From contig JAKSZT010054304.1 of the NCBI GenBank assembly GCA_026826555.1, positions 28,482,632 to 28,546,631 of the forward strand: a DNA stretch of 64,000 nt, written 5' to 3'. This DNA comes from Tolypeutes matacus (lineage: Eukaryota; Chordata; Mammalia; Cingulata; Chlamyphoridae). Positions within the stretch are counted from its first letter, which is position 1; every line of letters starts with the position of its first letter. The notes below the pieces were generated by a model that saw only the letters and a list, made by a program, of their open reading frames with translations, was not told the origin of the DNA and did no database searches. Position numbers and translations under genes: made by a program. Positions 45,929 through 59,474 of the stretch are shown here, one piece after another.

Positions 45929-46217
45929 AAGACAAACATGAATAAAGTTCCTTTAAAAGGATCAGTCCTTGATTCATTAAATTCACCTCTTGGAATATAT
46001 GAACATACTTGCAGATCTGATGGATCTCCTGCTCACTTTTAGGTAAAAGATACATTTTAATTAACTTTAAGGATAAAATACATTATTTAGGATATCTGTC
46101 CAAAGATATAAATAAAAACTCTGAACATAATTTATAACAACTATTATTTTTCAAGATGAGGACTGTTGTAGTTTGGAATCCTGGAATGGAAAAGTGAGAG
46201 GGACTGTGAGTTGGTTG

Positions 46218-47120
46218 GTATATTAATTTCCTATTGTTGCTGTAACAAATATTCATAAATGTAGTGTATTAAAACAAAACAAATTTATTATCTTGCAGTT
46301 CTCAAAGCAGACATCCAAAATGAGTCTTATGGTGATAAAAGCAAGGTATTGGCAGGACTGGTTCCTTCTGGAGGCTTTAAGGGGAAAGTGTTTCCTTGCA
46401 GTTTTCAGTTCCTAATGGCTGCCTGTACACCTTGGATTTGTCATTTGTACTTCTGTCTTTAAAGTACATTACTGGGGAAGCGGATGTGGCTCTAGTGGTT
46501 GGGCATCCGTCTACCATATGGGCGACCTGGGTTGGATCTCCGGGACCTCCTGGTAAAAAACATGTGAGTGGGCCAGCCGAGTCGCGCGGCGAGCCCAGGC
46601 GTGCGCTGATGTGTGATGAGCCACACAGCAAGATGATGATGCAACAAAAGAGAGATGCAGGGGAGAGTCAAGGCCAGATGCACCAGAAACCAGGAACTGA
46701 TGTTGCACAAGTGACAGGGTGACTCTCTCCCACATCCGAGGTCCCTAGGATTAAATCCTGGTGAACCCTGGAGGAGGAAAATGATAAGAGAAGGCAAGAA
46801 ACAGACACAGAAGATCACCCAGTGAATGGACACAGACAGCAAGCAGGGGAGCACGAAAAAGAAAAAATAAAGTCAATTAAAAAAATAAAATAAAATAAAG
46901 TGCATTACTACTATCTGCTTCCGACTTCACATTGCCTTCTCTGGCCCTGACCTCCCCAGGTTCCCTCTTATAAAGGCCTTGATGATTATACCAAACACAT
47001 TATACCAAGACCTTTAACTTAATCACATGTGCAAATTCTATTTTACTATATAAGATAACATTCACAAGTTCTAGGCATTAGGAAATGGACATATTCAGTG
47101 GGCCATTATTCAGTCTACCA
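46218..47120 (-). repeat. MLT1-like LTR, minus strand, split by a SINE
   Basis: Plus strand: ATTAATTTCCTATTGTTGCTG, AACAAATTTATTATCTTGCAG, GGCAGGACTGGTTCCTTCTG, then after the SINE CTCTTATAAAGGCC, AAGACCTTTAACTTAATCAC, GATAACATTCACAAGTTC and a GGGCCATTATTCAGTCTACC end. This is the reverse complement of an MLT1-type LTR. The SINE at 46474-46896 interrupts it. Confidence 0.72.
46474..46896 (+). mobile_element. Dimeric tRNA-derived SINE (DAS-III-like)
   Basis: Head GGGGAAGCGGATGTGGCTC, then GACCTGGGTTGGATCTCCGG and CTCCTGGTAAAA, a GC-rich middle (GGGCCAGCCGAGTCGCGCGG, CGCTGATGTGTGATGAGCC), CACACAGCAAGATGATGATG, a second unit with CTCTCCCACATCCGAGGTCC and AACAGACACAGAAGATCACC, and an A-rich tail. 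Flanked by AAAGTACATTACT (46461-46473) and AAAGTGCATTACT (46897-46909), a 13-bp duplication with one mismatch. Confidence 0.92.
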
Positions 47121-47420
47121 GTTAGCTGGTTCTCTTTCTCTGCCTTGAACATCTCTTTTTCCCCCAAAGATATTTCCTCACAAAATCCTCCCTTTTCTTT
47201 CTGTATATATATGCTTTTTATGTATTTCACTTGTGAAAATGGCTTTTCTAATTTTCTTTGACACAACTGTTTATGGCCATTTGGAACTACACTTTGAATT
47301 TTCACATATATTTTAGTTTGTTGCCTAGTGTCACTTAAATTTTAGCATTTGTTATATATGAACACCTGAGAACAGAGCATTTCAGGCTGAGGGAAGAGTA
47401 TATTCAAAATGACAGTGGAT

Positions 47421-47640
47421 GGGAGCGGATGTGGCTCAAGCGGTTGAGCCCCTGCTTCCCACATGGGAGGTCCCTGGTTCAACTCCCAGTGTCTCCTAAA
47501 AACCAAACAAAAACAAACAAACAACAGGCAAAAAATGACAAAACCAACTCAGTCGAGCTGATGTGGCTCAGAGGTTCAGTGCCAGCCCTGGGTTCAATCC
47601 CCTTCCCCAGTACCTAAACAAACTAACAAACAGAAAAAGT
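47421..47640 (+). mobile_element. Two tRNA-derived SINE units in tandem
   Basis: First head GGGAGCGGATGTGGCTCAAG with CCCTGGTTCAACTCCC, followed by (AAAC)n. Second head GAGCTGATGTGGCTCAGAGG with CCTGGGTTCAATCCCC at 47587-47602. Tail AAACTAACAAACAG. No target duplication found. Confidence 0.8.
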
Positions 47641-50600
47641 CTCTGGTATGTATAAGCTGGCAGTTTTTAAGGAGATAAAGAAATCTGTTGAAACTAGAGT
47701 AGGGTAGCCAGATAAAATACAGGACAGTTAAATTTGAATTTTAAATAGAAAAAGTATAGTACTTTTTTAGTATAACTATGTTCCAACTATTGTATGGGAC
47801 ATACTTATACAAAAATAGTATATATTTTTTTAATCTGACACTCATATTTAACTGGGTTTTTTTTTTTAGTTTTACATTTTGCTAAATCTAGCAACCCTAG
47901 ATCAGCTCATAATGAACAAGTATGTGCATGGTTGATGATATTAAAGAGGAAGTCAAGGTCACCTCATACAGGGCTTAAAAGGAAACTGTAAAAAAAAGTT
48001 TGCATATTTTCTAAGGGAAACTCAGTGCCATTGGAGGATTTTAAGCATTAGATTAATAAGATCTTATTTATGTTCTGAGGTGATTATACTGGTATCTTTA
48101 TGGAAAATGGATCCTGCTTGAAAGCAAGAAGACAGTGAGAGCAGCTGTGAGACTAATCCTGGTGAGATTCAGTGGTGACTTGAAACAGGGAGGTGTTGAA
48201 ATTGGGCAAAATATTATTCCACTGGTGGATCAGCACCCCAAGCGACTTATGAGCAACATGGTACAGAATGGGAAGATGACTTGAATAACCTAGGTCCAAA
48301 GAGGGTAAAAAGAAGAGTAGGTAAAATTTTCCAAACACAAACCTGGGATCTATTAAGCAGAAAAGAAGTTTTCTTCTGAAAAAAGTGACCCTGGAAAATG
48401 AAAAGTTTTTCTCTAGTAAGGAATTAACATTAGGAAAGAAATCAACTCTCTGTATCTATAAAATATATTCAATATGCAGAGAAGTCACAAGATTGTTAGA
48501 ATACTTCTTCAAGAAGAATTTAATTTTTCATGCATTGTCAAGGTGCCTGGCAAGATATTGAAATTTACAAGTTCATAAGCAGATCTATAGGGACCAAATG
48601 ATTGTTCAAACTCTAACACCATTCATTTTAGAATAGAAGTTCAATTTTTGCCTAATTTCCTTTATTTTTTTCTTTCCTTAAACAGATTTTACTATATACA
48701 TGTTATTGTTTTCCCTTTCTAAAAATCTATATTTAGCATACAATATTCAAATTTAAAATTTTTTTATGATACCTAAGAATAGTATGATTAAAGATGTGGA
48801 AATATTAGTTTGTTCTATCCTAGAGATAATACAGTATCTAATATATTCTCTTTGATTTTCACACTTTACTATTCTCTGAATGTAATATCTTTCAGTTTTG
48901 CATGCTGTCAATAATTGGAGCAGCAGATTCTTCTTCACCAAAACAGAGATAGCTCTGGTATGTTACATTTCTACCAGTGACTGTATGGCTTTTAAATCCA
49001 ACACAATTACTCCTCCAAGAAAGATATTTTCATTTGCTTTCTTATAATTGTATTTGATATATTATTTGAATATAAATATCTAAGCATGAATTTTATAAAA
49101 CATAATGTTCAGTGAAAAATTACGTTTTCTAAACACAGTATGTTTTCAAGGATTTGATTCCATTGATAATGATGAATATGTGATAAAAATCATTAATAAG
49201 ACACAAAATTAGCATACAACATACTCCAGTAAAAGTATGAATAATTTTCGCAGATTTTTGAAAATCGTATGTATCTGTTAACTAGATAATTAATGTCATT
49301 TTGAAAAGGAGATATAAAAATCAATTAATAAGATAATATCGCATATGTCACAAAACTGCTGAAGACTAAAATAAACTCTAATGCCTAGAATATGCACCAT
49401 TTTCTTCAAAATCATAGTTTTAAAAATTGTCTCTAACTTCTTGAGAAGATTAACTACAGTTAGTAGATATGTATTTATGTTGTTTATTGTTAATTTATTA
49501 TGACCTATTAAATAATATATATAGTATATAGATATATAATATATATCTCACATATTTGGAATTATTTCCTTGGATAGATTTTCAGGTGGGAACTACTGGG
49601 TTAATAAATAACAATAATTTAAAACTCTGATTGCTTTCCAGAATTATTTTGCCAGTTTATTTCTTTGAATTACTACAAGCATTGCATCATAGTATCCATT
49701 TCATTGGCACTGTGTTTTGTTATTAAAAAGCAACAAAAATAAACTTTGAAAATGTAATAGTGAAATATTTTTCATTATGCATTTATTTGGAAATCCCTTT
49801 GAGAATGATCATCCTTTATAATGTTTAGTTATGTTTTTTTAAAAAATATCTTATTTTCCATAGGCTATTTTATTATTGTGAGGAGAGATATTATTATCCC
49901 ATGAATTTTATGATTCCTTAATTTAAAAAGAAGATATATGTCCTTTGTTGATTATATAGAATTTGTTGATTATATAGCAATTTTGTTTTTAAAATAAATA
50001 ATTTTGATTTGTTTGTTTTGACCTATACATTTCTATAGTTTGCTGTCAAATTGTTCAGCCTTCTTTCTGTTTTACAAAGGGATTCATAATTTTTGTGTTA
50101 TTTCCCCATTTCAAAATGTAATTAATTGTTAATCATTTTCTTTTGGTTTTTATATTAAATTATGACCTGTGAGATTTCTGACTTTCCATAGACTCCATAT
50201 TTTTTTACAAAAAAGACAGACTCAGCGAGCTTTATTCATTTGCTTTCATCCATTTTGCCCTGCTTCCTTGCTAATTTTATAGAAACCAGTGAAATCATTC
50301 CTAAAATTGATTTGTTTTATCATTCTCACCAATGTCAAACAACAAAAAATAAAACTTTATGTGGCCCACTTAACATGTAGGACTTAAGCTTTATTAGATT
50401 TTGCCATGTTTTCTAAAGTGGGTGAATTAGCTTAAATTTGTGCCATCAGGGTTTAATTGTTCCATTATTATACCCTACATTCTCTTAGATGTTCAGTATT
50501 TTCAGGCTTTTGAAATTTTGCCTGCTTGATAAGTGTAAAATTGTATTTCACTGCTTACAATAAAATTATGGATATGTCTTTTGGGACATAAGGTAACCCA

Positions 50601-51465
50601 AGTCAGATTCATAGTAAATATATCAATTTTCAAGATAGTTGTATTGGTAAAAACACTCAAGAAGGAGGCCACATTAATAATGACAGATCTATGTATTAGT
50701 ATATAAAAAAATTATTGCTAAGTAATGACAATTATTTATTTCCTTTTTTAACCATAAAAACATTTATATGCCATAAATCTTTTAACTTGTAAAACTTTGG
50801 CACATGTGCAAAAATATAAAAGTGAACAAGATTATTCAATATAACAGTATTGTATGTAATAATAAAATATAGTAGGGGACAAGTCCACCAATTTTAAGCC
50901 TACTAAAAAGAGTGACATTCACACAATGTACTGTTACAGAATAGTTAAAATTAATTAAGCAGATACATTTATCGACATTTGTTAACTTCTCAAGCATAAT
51001 ATCATTTAATAAAACATAGTTGTAGAAGAATGCATTTGATATGTTACTAATTTTTTGTTTTTTAAATATTGAAACTGATATTATATTTGGTAATATATAT
51101 AACTTGCATAAACATAATATATTTGGAACAGTCATTGTTTTTATGAAAAGAGAACTGGAATGGGATCATGACAGTTACTCAAAGGATGTCAACTCCATTT
51201 GTAAAGGTATTGCTTTATTTCTGATAAATTTCTGAAGAAATATGAAGACGTGTTAAGATTTCCTAAGGCTTGATATTGGCTTAAATTTAATAATGCATTA
51301 TAAAGCTAGTGGAGGGTTTTCAATAAATCATTATACTTTCATTATGTTTGAAATATTTGATATTGAAAATTCATTTTATTCCAATATAGTAAATATGCAA
51401 ATAAAGATAAGACAAACAGGTGCACAGGTGTTAAAAATATCAGATGAAGGTCTATCTCAACTTTG
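47641..51465. other. AT-rich intergenic DNA
   Basis: No gene or named repeat. AT-rich patches (49510-49550, TATATAGT-type runs) and several homopolymer runs. The frames seen here (up to 99 residues) are AT-driven and unsupported. Confidence 0.5.
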
Positions 51466-51950
51466 ATGGAAGGAAGAGACAGCCAAGAAGATACGCTGAG
51501 AAATTGGACACATAAGCTGACTCTTGAAGGATGAATAGTAGTTCACAATGGCTAGAAGTAAAGATGAATTTTCCAAGGTAGAGACATAGCATAACAGATA
51601 GATGACCAGAATTGTGCCTGGGACAAGGTGTTACAGATTGTAAAATATTGCCACCAACTTTATCCATCCTGTATGTTTGCCCCTTTAGTATTTCTCTTAT
51701 TAGGAGGTAGAATTTATTTTACTATTCTTTGAATCTGGTTTGGCCTTATGATTTGCTTTCATCCTAAGTATGTGGCAGAAATGATAGGCAACTTCCAAGG
51801 CTAAGCCTTGAGAGAGTTTGCATCTTCCTAATATTGTTAACTAAGGGAATTGGTCAGGCCTACTGAAAGATGAAATGTCCAATGGTAGAGAACCAAAGCA
51901 ACTTAGCCAATAGCCAGAGCCTACTGTCAGTTTATGATTGAGGTAATCTC
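51466..51950. repeat. Probable ancient dispersed repeats
   Basis: CTGACTCTTGAAGGATGAATAG at 51519 and the block TTTATTTTACTATTCTTTGAATC through GATTTGCTTTCATCCTAAG at 51712-51770 resemble segments of ancient mammalian repeats. I cannot assign a family, so this is a hint only. Confidence 0.35.
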
Positions 51951-52434
51951 ATGCAAGTCAAATCATTTATAATACTATCTATTTAAATTGTTCATACAGC
52001 ATTAAAAATTGATTTTGTTGTTGATACTGGGTTTTTAATACAATTATTTTACGTAAATCTGACTCTGGGTGCATCAGATTCCCTAATACAATGTTTATCT
52101 AAATGTCATTATATGCTATCTCCTCAACCATTTCGATTATTTGTAAAATTTTAAAATGATAGCAACCTTAACGTTTTTGCTCTGTTTTGTTTTTAATGTT
52201 CAGAGGAACTTAGAGTTTTTTGGGGAATCCATTTAATCATTCAGCTGATTGAGAAAGGTGTGTGCTGCTAAGAGCAAAACACCAAAATTTCTTTCAGGTC
52301 TTTCTGGAGTTCTACCTTTGTCACTGTAACTCTGCTTTTCTAATCCTATTTTGAAATCTGTCAATTATACCAAGTGCTCAAATTAGTTTTACCTAAAGCT
52401 GTGGTCTATAAAATTACTCTATGTCCTATCAGAC
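51951..52434. other. AT-rich intergenic DNA
   Basis: Nothing recognised. Confidence 0.5.
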
Positions 52435-52560
52435 AATATCTAACTTTCACAACACACCAGGTATCATCATGCTTATTTTACAGATAAGGAAACTGGGGCT
52501 TAGAAAGACTGAAAAATTTAGTAATAAATTGCAGGTTTTCCCATATCTAAATTTTGGCTA
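52435..52560 (+). repeat. MIR SINE
   Basis: The MIR core is clear: TTATTTTACAGATAAGGAAAC, TGGGGCTTAGAAAGACTG, preceded by AACTTTCACAACACACCAGG. Confidence 0.7.
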
Positions 52561-53610
52561 TTCCAAAAAGAGCCATCTATCTGCTATTTACCACATAGAA
52601 AAAAATCACTCTCCACTCATACAGACCCTTAAGATTTTCAAAACTTTCCAATAATGATATGACTTAAAAATGTTTCTTCAGCTCTCTTAGGTACATAGAA
52701 TTCTTTCATGAGCTATATTATTATAAAAGATCTTGTGTTACAGATTCTATGACAGTGTGAGGGGTTGATGAGGAGGTGGATTTAGCATTGTGAGACATGT
52801 TAATCACACAAGGGTCAACTATTCATGCATGTCCAGCAATACTACTGATTAAAAGATTATTTATTAAGATCTAAGAATTCAAGAGAAAAAATACCAGTGC
52901 TCTTATATGGAATCAAGGCCTATTTAATGTTATTGGCTAAAACTAAGTACTAAAACACACCAAGAGATTTTAAGACATATTATTTAAATCTACTCTGTGT
53001 AATTAACATCACTGGTTTCTTGATCATAAAATACACTGGTCAAATAAAACTGTGCTTTTCTAGTAAATATAAAATGTGCAGTTTAAAAATAAGGAGACTT
53101 TAAAAGGCTACTAAAAAGAGACAGGCATAGAGAGTTAATGAACTGTGTCGTCCCTACAATCCATCAGTTGTCACATAGCTGCTACCTAGTGATAAAATCA
53201 ATACAAGTGCTTTCAGATACCCATAACACTGTTTCATTGAGAACTCTAACCTCAATGTGTCATCTCACAGGTATTTAAACATTAGGCAAGATGTAGGAAA
53301 GTTTCAAGTGGTTTTAAGTTGTAAATCCCAAAAAATGATTTATATGTTCTATGTAAATATATACTTTCTTCCAGTTCCAGTAAACAATTCTAGAAATATC
53401 AATTCATCAACCATTCTTTACCAAATAGTTGTGAATATATTGTAGGCAGAAATTTTCTACGTGTTACATCGACTAGTAAAATAAATGCACTGATTTAAAG
53501 AAGATATGAAAAATGCATACCTTCCACAGTACCAAGATAAACTTCTTATACCATATCTACTGCTAAGGTTTGTGAGTTTGAGTTTTGTAATTAAAGGCAA
53601 CTCAAAGGTC
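52561..53610. other. AT-rich intergenic DNA
   Basis: Nothing recognised. Confidence 0.5.
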
Positions 53611-53611
53611 A

Positions 53612-54145
53612 AGACAACAAACAAAATGATGATGATGGACAACTCACATCCCCCAAAACAGAGTATCTACAACTGCAAGCAAGACAGTTCCATCCATCCA
53701 CCCCATAAGATCTGAGCCCCCTCTCAATCTGAGGAGAGCAGTAGTAACCATCCCAAAATCCTCAAGGTTGAGGAATGAACAAGCATAAAGGGAAGATGCA
53801 AGCATGGACAGAGTAAACTTATTAATAATGTAACATTGTTATAAAGATACTGGTTACAAGAGGTTCTGAGGGTAAGGGGAGGGAATAATAGGTGGAACAT
53901 AGGGCATTTTAGGGCATTGGAATTAAGTGTAAACCACAATGTAAACTATAGACCTTGGTTAGTAGCAATGCTTTAATGTTTATTTAACAATTGTAACAAA
54001 TGTACCTCACAAATGTTAGATGATATTAGTAGGGGAAGATGTGGGATGGGGAAGGAGTGGGGTATATGGGAATCACTTATGCTTTCTATGTAACTTTTCT
54101 GTAATCTAAAACCTCTTTACAAATACAGTTTATTATTTTAAAAAG
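53612..54145 (+). mobile_element. 5'-truncated L1, armadillo-type 3' UTR
   Basis: ATGATGATGGACAACTCAC, CTACAACTGCAAGCAAGAC, GAGCCCCCTCTCAATCTGAG, then AAACCACAATGTAAACTATAG, CAATTGTAACAAATGTACC and GTATATGGGAATCACTTATG. It shares its body with 32770-33390 and its terminal block with every young L1 here. Between the two sits a shortened middle (about 53880-53930). Confidence 0.8.
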
Positions 54146-57100
54146 GCAACATAAAACATTTCTCTTTAAATAATATGAGTTTCTTCATCAACACCCTCCA
54201 AAAGCAATGATCTCAAAGTTATGGATTGGCTTAGAATGAGTTTAAATTGAAATCTGATTTAAAATCTGATTTAAAAATCTGGAGAAATTTTCTTTCTTAA
54301 ATAACCTATTTTTGGCTCAGTGTGCTAGGAAAAAGAATTCTTGCAAAAACTCATACACGGTGTGTAGCATGCTGCATGTAACTGCTATTTGGAGAAATTG
54401 TTGGTCTTATAGTCATAAAATTATTTCAATACACCTGGAGTTAAGATATTTTTCCATTATGATTCCTGGTCAGAATTAGAGAATTCTTTTGTAGTTAATT
54501 CATGATTGATTCAAAATCAAAAGAATGTAGATGCTCAGAGTAAATCAGAATCACACAATAAATGGAGATGATGTGTCAATTATTTGATAAGTTTATAATT
54601 TTCTATGTGCTGTCACATGGTGTCAACAATATTAGTAATTGGTGAAGTTGGGAGCACTAGGAGAGGGTATATTTCTCAAATTCAATCAGTTCCTATACTG
54701 TTTGTCTATATATACAATAAATATATAATATGGGCAAAGGCATTAATACAATGTATAATAATACACCCACACTCATAGAGATATTTTGATATATGTTCTT
54801 ATAAGATTATATAATTGATGAATAACTTGGCAAAATGCTTACTTTGGAATATTACAATTTGTAGTATCAAGGGTCAAAATATTACAAAAAGCAAAACAAA
54901 ACTCATTGGTAATATTATTAATAATGTAAATATTTTCAAATGCATTGTGTTTTGAACATTTTTTTCTTTTTAAATAACTCTTCATTTTGAATGTTAAGAG
55001 GGAAAGAACTTACAATTTATGCATCTCTTTTTATTTTCATTCAATATTAACCATATTCAGATTATCTTCCCTACAGTGTTGGTATAATTACATTATTTAA
55101 AAAAAGCACATTGGGGAAATGATAACAAGAAAATTGAAAAGCTTTTAGATACCTAATACCTAGTACCTTTTTACAAGCATATAGCATAAAAATATAGTGG
55201 TGCAAATAGGATTAGATAAGTTTTGACTACTTATAAAAAGTTATAATAATTTTCCTGCTTGTTATGATTTCCTTGTCCTTAAAAAGTTTATTTTGTTTCT
55301 TTTAAAATTTAAATTAATTATATAAACATATTTATAACTCTTTTCTAAATGTTATGAAGGTATAATTTCTATTAATTCTCTATTTCTTTTTTCCAGTGTG
55401 ACTGAAATACAAAGAGTTTTCATTGTTGCTCCTATTTGAAAAAATATATATATAATGGTATTATTTAAACTTGTTTTGAAATAAAATCTCCCACTTACCA
55501 ATATTATTAACATTTTATTAAGCAGGATATATTTTTGGATAAGTTATCTGAACTTTATGTATTTTTGGATTTATTTTACATGATTTTCTGAAAATTATTA
55601 TAATATAAATATGGGTGATATTGGGCAATTCAAAATGTGTGAATTGTGCATGGGTTCTCAATCATTTACCCCAATGTGACACAAACCACATCTACTCACA
55701 TTTCATTGCTCAGACAAATCAGAATTAATAATAATTATTGTTTTTGAAATTTCATCATAAGGATAACATTTATAATAAAGGATTTTGCGAAGTAAATGTA
55801 TGAGTGTTATTTAAATAAATAAATACATGAATGAATAAATAAATAGGTTATTAAAAAAATACTGCTGTATTTTGCGGTTTGTTACTTTCTAACAAATATG
55901 CAATCTCACTTATAGACACAATGGCTTGCAAGATTAACTTATAACAGGTTCAAATGATTTGCATGTTTCTGGAAGTGTCTGGGATAATCGCGAATAATGT
56001 ACAACCTTCCGTTGTGTTAAGGGAAATTTTCCTTAATCCAAGCAAGTTATCACTCAGAGAATATTGGTATCCTTTTCCTCATTTCTCCATTAACTCACAT
56101 AAAAGCAGTACAGAATAACCCCACTGCCTCCCTCCCCATTAGGATTACAATGCAAAAACATATGCTACCAAACAATAAAAAAACAAAATAAATTATTAAA
56201 AATAAAATAACATATGCTACCACTAAAGGAAAATAGAGAAGATAGTGCAGCAAAAATAAATCAATTGCATGTAAAAATAAAAAAGACAAAAGTTGGCACT
56301 TAGGTCATAACAAAATTGAAATCTAACACTTAATCAACTTTATATCTTCACTTCTCTATTTTAGAATACCTGGCTTGTGTCTGCCTCACTTTTTCTCTTT
56401 GTCTCTGTTTGTAACTCTCTTTAACTCTTCAACTTTGACTTCTCCCTTTCTTAAAGTGATCTCTCTTTCTTTTTTGCCTGAAAATGATGACAGTAAGAAT
56501 CTATGTACTGCACAATCAGTTCTTGTTTTATTCAATAATGCTAAACTATAGTTGTTTTTATAAGTAGGTAGCTTTATTTATTTAGGTATCTGGACAGAAC
56601 CATATCATTAAAATTGATATCCTGCTGTAATGGGAACAATAAGGAATACGTTTTGTATGAAAAAAAAATCTTATTAACACTCTGACTAGAAAATTTCTCA
56701 AAATTTAATCATAGATTTATAGTCTCTATGTCCTATCAAGGAAAACACATTAAGAAGTTATCAGAATTAACTTTTGGCCACGGAAAGTTAAAAAAAGTTA
56801 AAAATCAGCATTATTGAATCTCCAAGAACTTGCATTAAATCAAGGTTACATATATTAAACATAAAGCGTACCCATAATTTATTTATTACAAACCATACAT
56901 TTCTATTTGTTCATGTCAGTGAAATATAGATGAGATAGTGAAATGAATTATTTATGATTCACTGGTTATTGAATGAATATTAATGTTACAGTTAATGATT
57001 TTTTCCATTATTTTTTTTCTTCAAACTCAGGAGAATAATTCCTTCTATTCCAGGTTAGTCTTTTTATTACAGTATAATCTGTGGATGTGTTTTTCATTGT

Positions 57101-58010
57101 ATGTTCTATTCTTTATACTCTTTGCAAATATACCCTAACTGCTTTTTCTAACCTTTAATACTGAAGGACTGCTTTTGGTGAGGTTTTTTTTTGTTGTTGT
57201 TGTTCTTTATTTGGTTTTTGGTTTTGGTTTTGGTTTTGGTTTTGGTTTTTGAAGGTCAAGAGTTTCAAAGTCAAAGATTCTGTCATATAAAAAGAAAAGT
57301 AATATCTTCATTGTCATTAAGAATTGACCATTAAGAAACCTCAGCAAGCTGAGAAGACAAGATCAAAAAGGAGACAATTCTTAAAATTACACAACATAAT
57401 TGATCTTATCTGTGGTGTTCTGTTTCTGGCAATGTTTAACTAGCTTGTATCATACCAACTCTACCTCTGAGTATTTAAACTCTTCCTATGATTTAAAAAT
57501 CTCTACAAAACACAATAATTATGTTTGAAGGCAATGGAAAGCTACAAAGGCAGTGCGAAATTCTGTAAGACTACCAACTTGGATTGAAGGTGATCTAGGT
57601 GATTGGAATCCTTTCCCCCTTTAGGTGATAGCTGATTCTAAAAGTGAAAGCAGGAGCAAGAGGATGAGAAGCTGTGGAGAGATTTCTGTGATAGTCTGAG
57701 ACTTTCTGGGTATATTTGGAAATCAAGAAGTTGTAAACTTGCCAAGCTATTGATTAGAACCCTGAGAAGTCTATAATGGGATGGAGGAAGCATGAATAGA
57801 TCATTGATGCACAAGGACTAAACCTGATTTCACCTCTTCTTAGTCTCCAACTGGAATAAGTGCTATGAAACTGCTACTATCCTGAGAATAGTTTCTGTCT
57901 AAAGCAACAATAGATCTTCTTTGAAGGAAGAAGGCATCTAGACCCTCAAATATTGTCTAATTTTTTAATTAATAACGCCCATCATTTAATAATAGTAACC
58001 AGTTTTTGAA
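54146..58010. other. AT-rich intergenic DNA
   Basis: No gene. Contains (AAATA)n at 55812-55850 and the (TTTTGG)n array at 57205-57248. 57270-57990 is less AT-rich but unrecognised. Confidence 0.5.
57205..57248 (+). repeat. (TTTTGG)n tandem repeat
   Basis: At least six near-perfect TTTTGG units in a row, next to (TTG)n at 57190-57203. Confidence 0.9.
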
Positions 58011-58014
58011 GAAC

Positions 58015-58895
58015 AGAAAACTTACAAAGAAGAAAAATATAAAATATAAAGTGACAGTTCATTGTGTAAAAATAAAACTTCTAGATAATAATAAAAAATA
58101 GTATCTTGCATTAGGCAAGAAAATCTTAAACACAAAAAGATCCAATATTAAAGAAAATAAAAAGGTGAAATTGGACTACAATAAGATCAAGATCTTTGTT
58201 CATTTATATCATAGAAAGACAAGTCCCAGATATTTTCAGTGCATGTAAATGAAAAAGACTCATGTGAAAATATAAATTACCTATTACAAATCGAAACAAA
58301 TGGATATAAAATCAAGTTGAAAAATGGACAAGAGATTTAATCATACTTTGCACATGAAAGCATATCCAAATTGCCCATAGATATTTTCAAAGGTACTGAA
58401 TAGTATTAGTTATCAGGGAATTACCATTAAAAACAAAATGAGATATAAATACATACCCACTAGAATGAAAAATATTAAACTGACAATACTAAAAGTTGTT
58501 GATGTCATATAGCAGCTAAACACAAGTTACACTCACAGAGGTATATATTTTTTCCAATAATTTGGGAAATCTCTGGCAGTCTATGTTTCAATTAAATACG
58601 TATATAGCCTATGAACCAGCAGTTAAATGTTTTTGGAAATATCCAATGGAAATACGTATATTATATGCTTCAAAAGATATGTACAAAAATGTTAGTAGTA
58701 ATGTCATTTATGTCAGTTAGTAGTAATGCTAGTAGAAAACGAAACCCAAAAGTACATATATGAATGTACATATATACATATATTAATGAATAAGTTATGG
58801 CATATTCATATAATTATGGGATACTATACAGCAATGATAAATAACAAACTACTGATACATGCAACAACACAAATGATTCTCAAACTTATATATAA
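58015..58895 (+). mobile_element. Old L1M ORF2 3' fragment
   Basis: GAAAAATGGACAAGAGATTTAA, AGTTATCAGGGAATTACCATT, ACATACCCACTAGAATGAAAA, then GTTATGGCATATTCATATAA, GGGATACTATACAGCAATGA and CTGATACATGCAACAACAC, TGATTCTCAAACTTA follow the L1 ORF2 C-terminal DNA in order. All frames are stopped; the 98-residue frame at 58726-59022 is not a protein. Confidence 0.72.
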
Positions 58896-58912
58896 GTTAT
58901 TGAGTAATCAAG

Positions 58913-59474
58913 TGTCAAGGTGGTTAGTTAGGAAATTGAGCCAAATGACAGTAACAAAGAAGTCTTTATTCACTTACCATGTCAGTGCAAGAAAGAGGCA
59001 AAATGAAGCATCAGCTGATTAGTGTTCCATTTCCCCCCACAGAACAAAACTGCCTGAGGTTCATGTGATTATTGCAGAGACTAGGATAATCATCTCTGTG
59101 CTGAAGAGCCCCAAGTCAAACGATCCTGACTCTTTATGGAACCATGGACAAGGGAGATGAAGGGGAAAGGCTAGGAGTGAAAAGGTACTGAGTCAAAATG
59201 CATAAAAATAGCCTCAGCCAGATCCCCAAAAGGAGACCTCCAACCTGAGGCAGAGTGATGCATAAATGCATGTCTGGCTCAAAGAGTCTTGAATCCTTGA
59301 CTATGACTGCCTCCAGAAAATAGCAATGTACTGGCTGTGTGGCAAGTCTGGTGTGGGGAGGGCACCTTCCCTTCATGAAACCTGCCAGGCAAAGCCTTGT
59401 AATTACCTGTGATTGGGCCTGAACAATCATCCATAAGATTGTGGTCTAGAGCTGGACTCCTCATTGGTTATACA
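58913..59474 (-). mobile_element. Solo LTR of a class I-like ERV, minus strand
   Basis: Plus strand starts TGTCAAGGTGGTTAGTTAGG and ends GGTTATACA. On the minus strand it begins TGTATAACCAATGAGGAG and carries a polyadenylation signal (GAATAAAGACTTCTTTGTTA) followed by a short tail ending in CA. Flanks CAAG (58909-58912) and TAAG (59475-59478) are a 4-bp duplication with one mismatch, a size typical of class I elements. No internal region remains. Confidence 0.6.
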
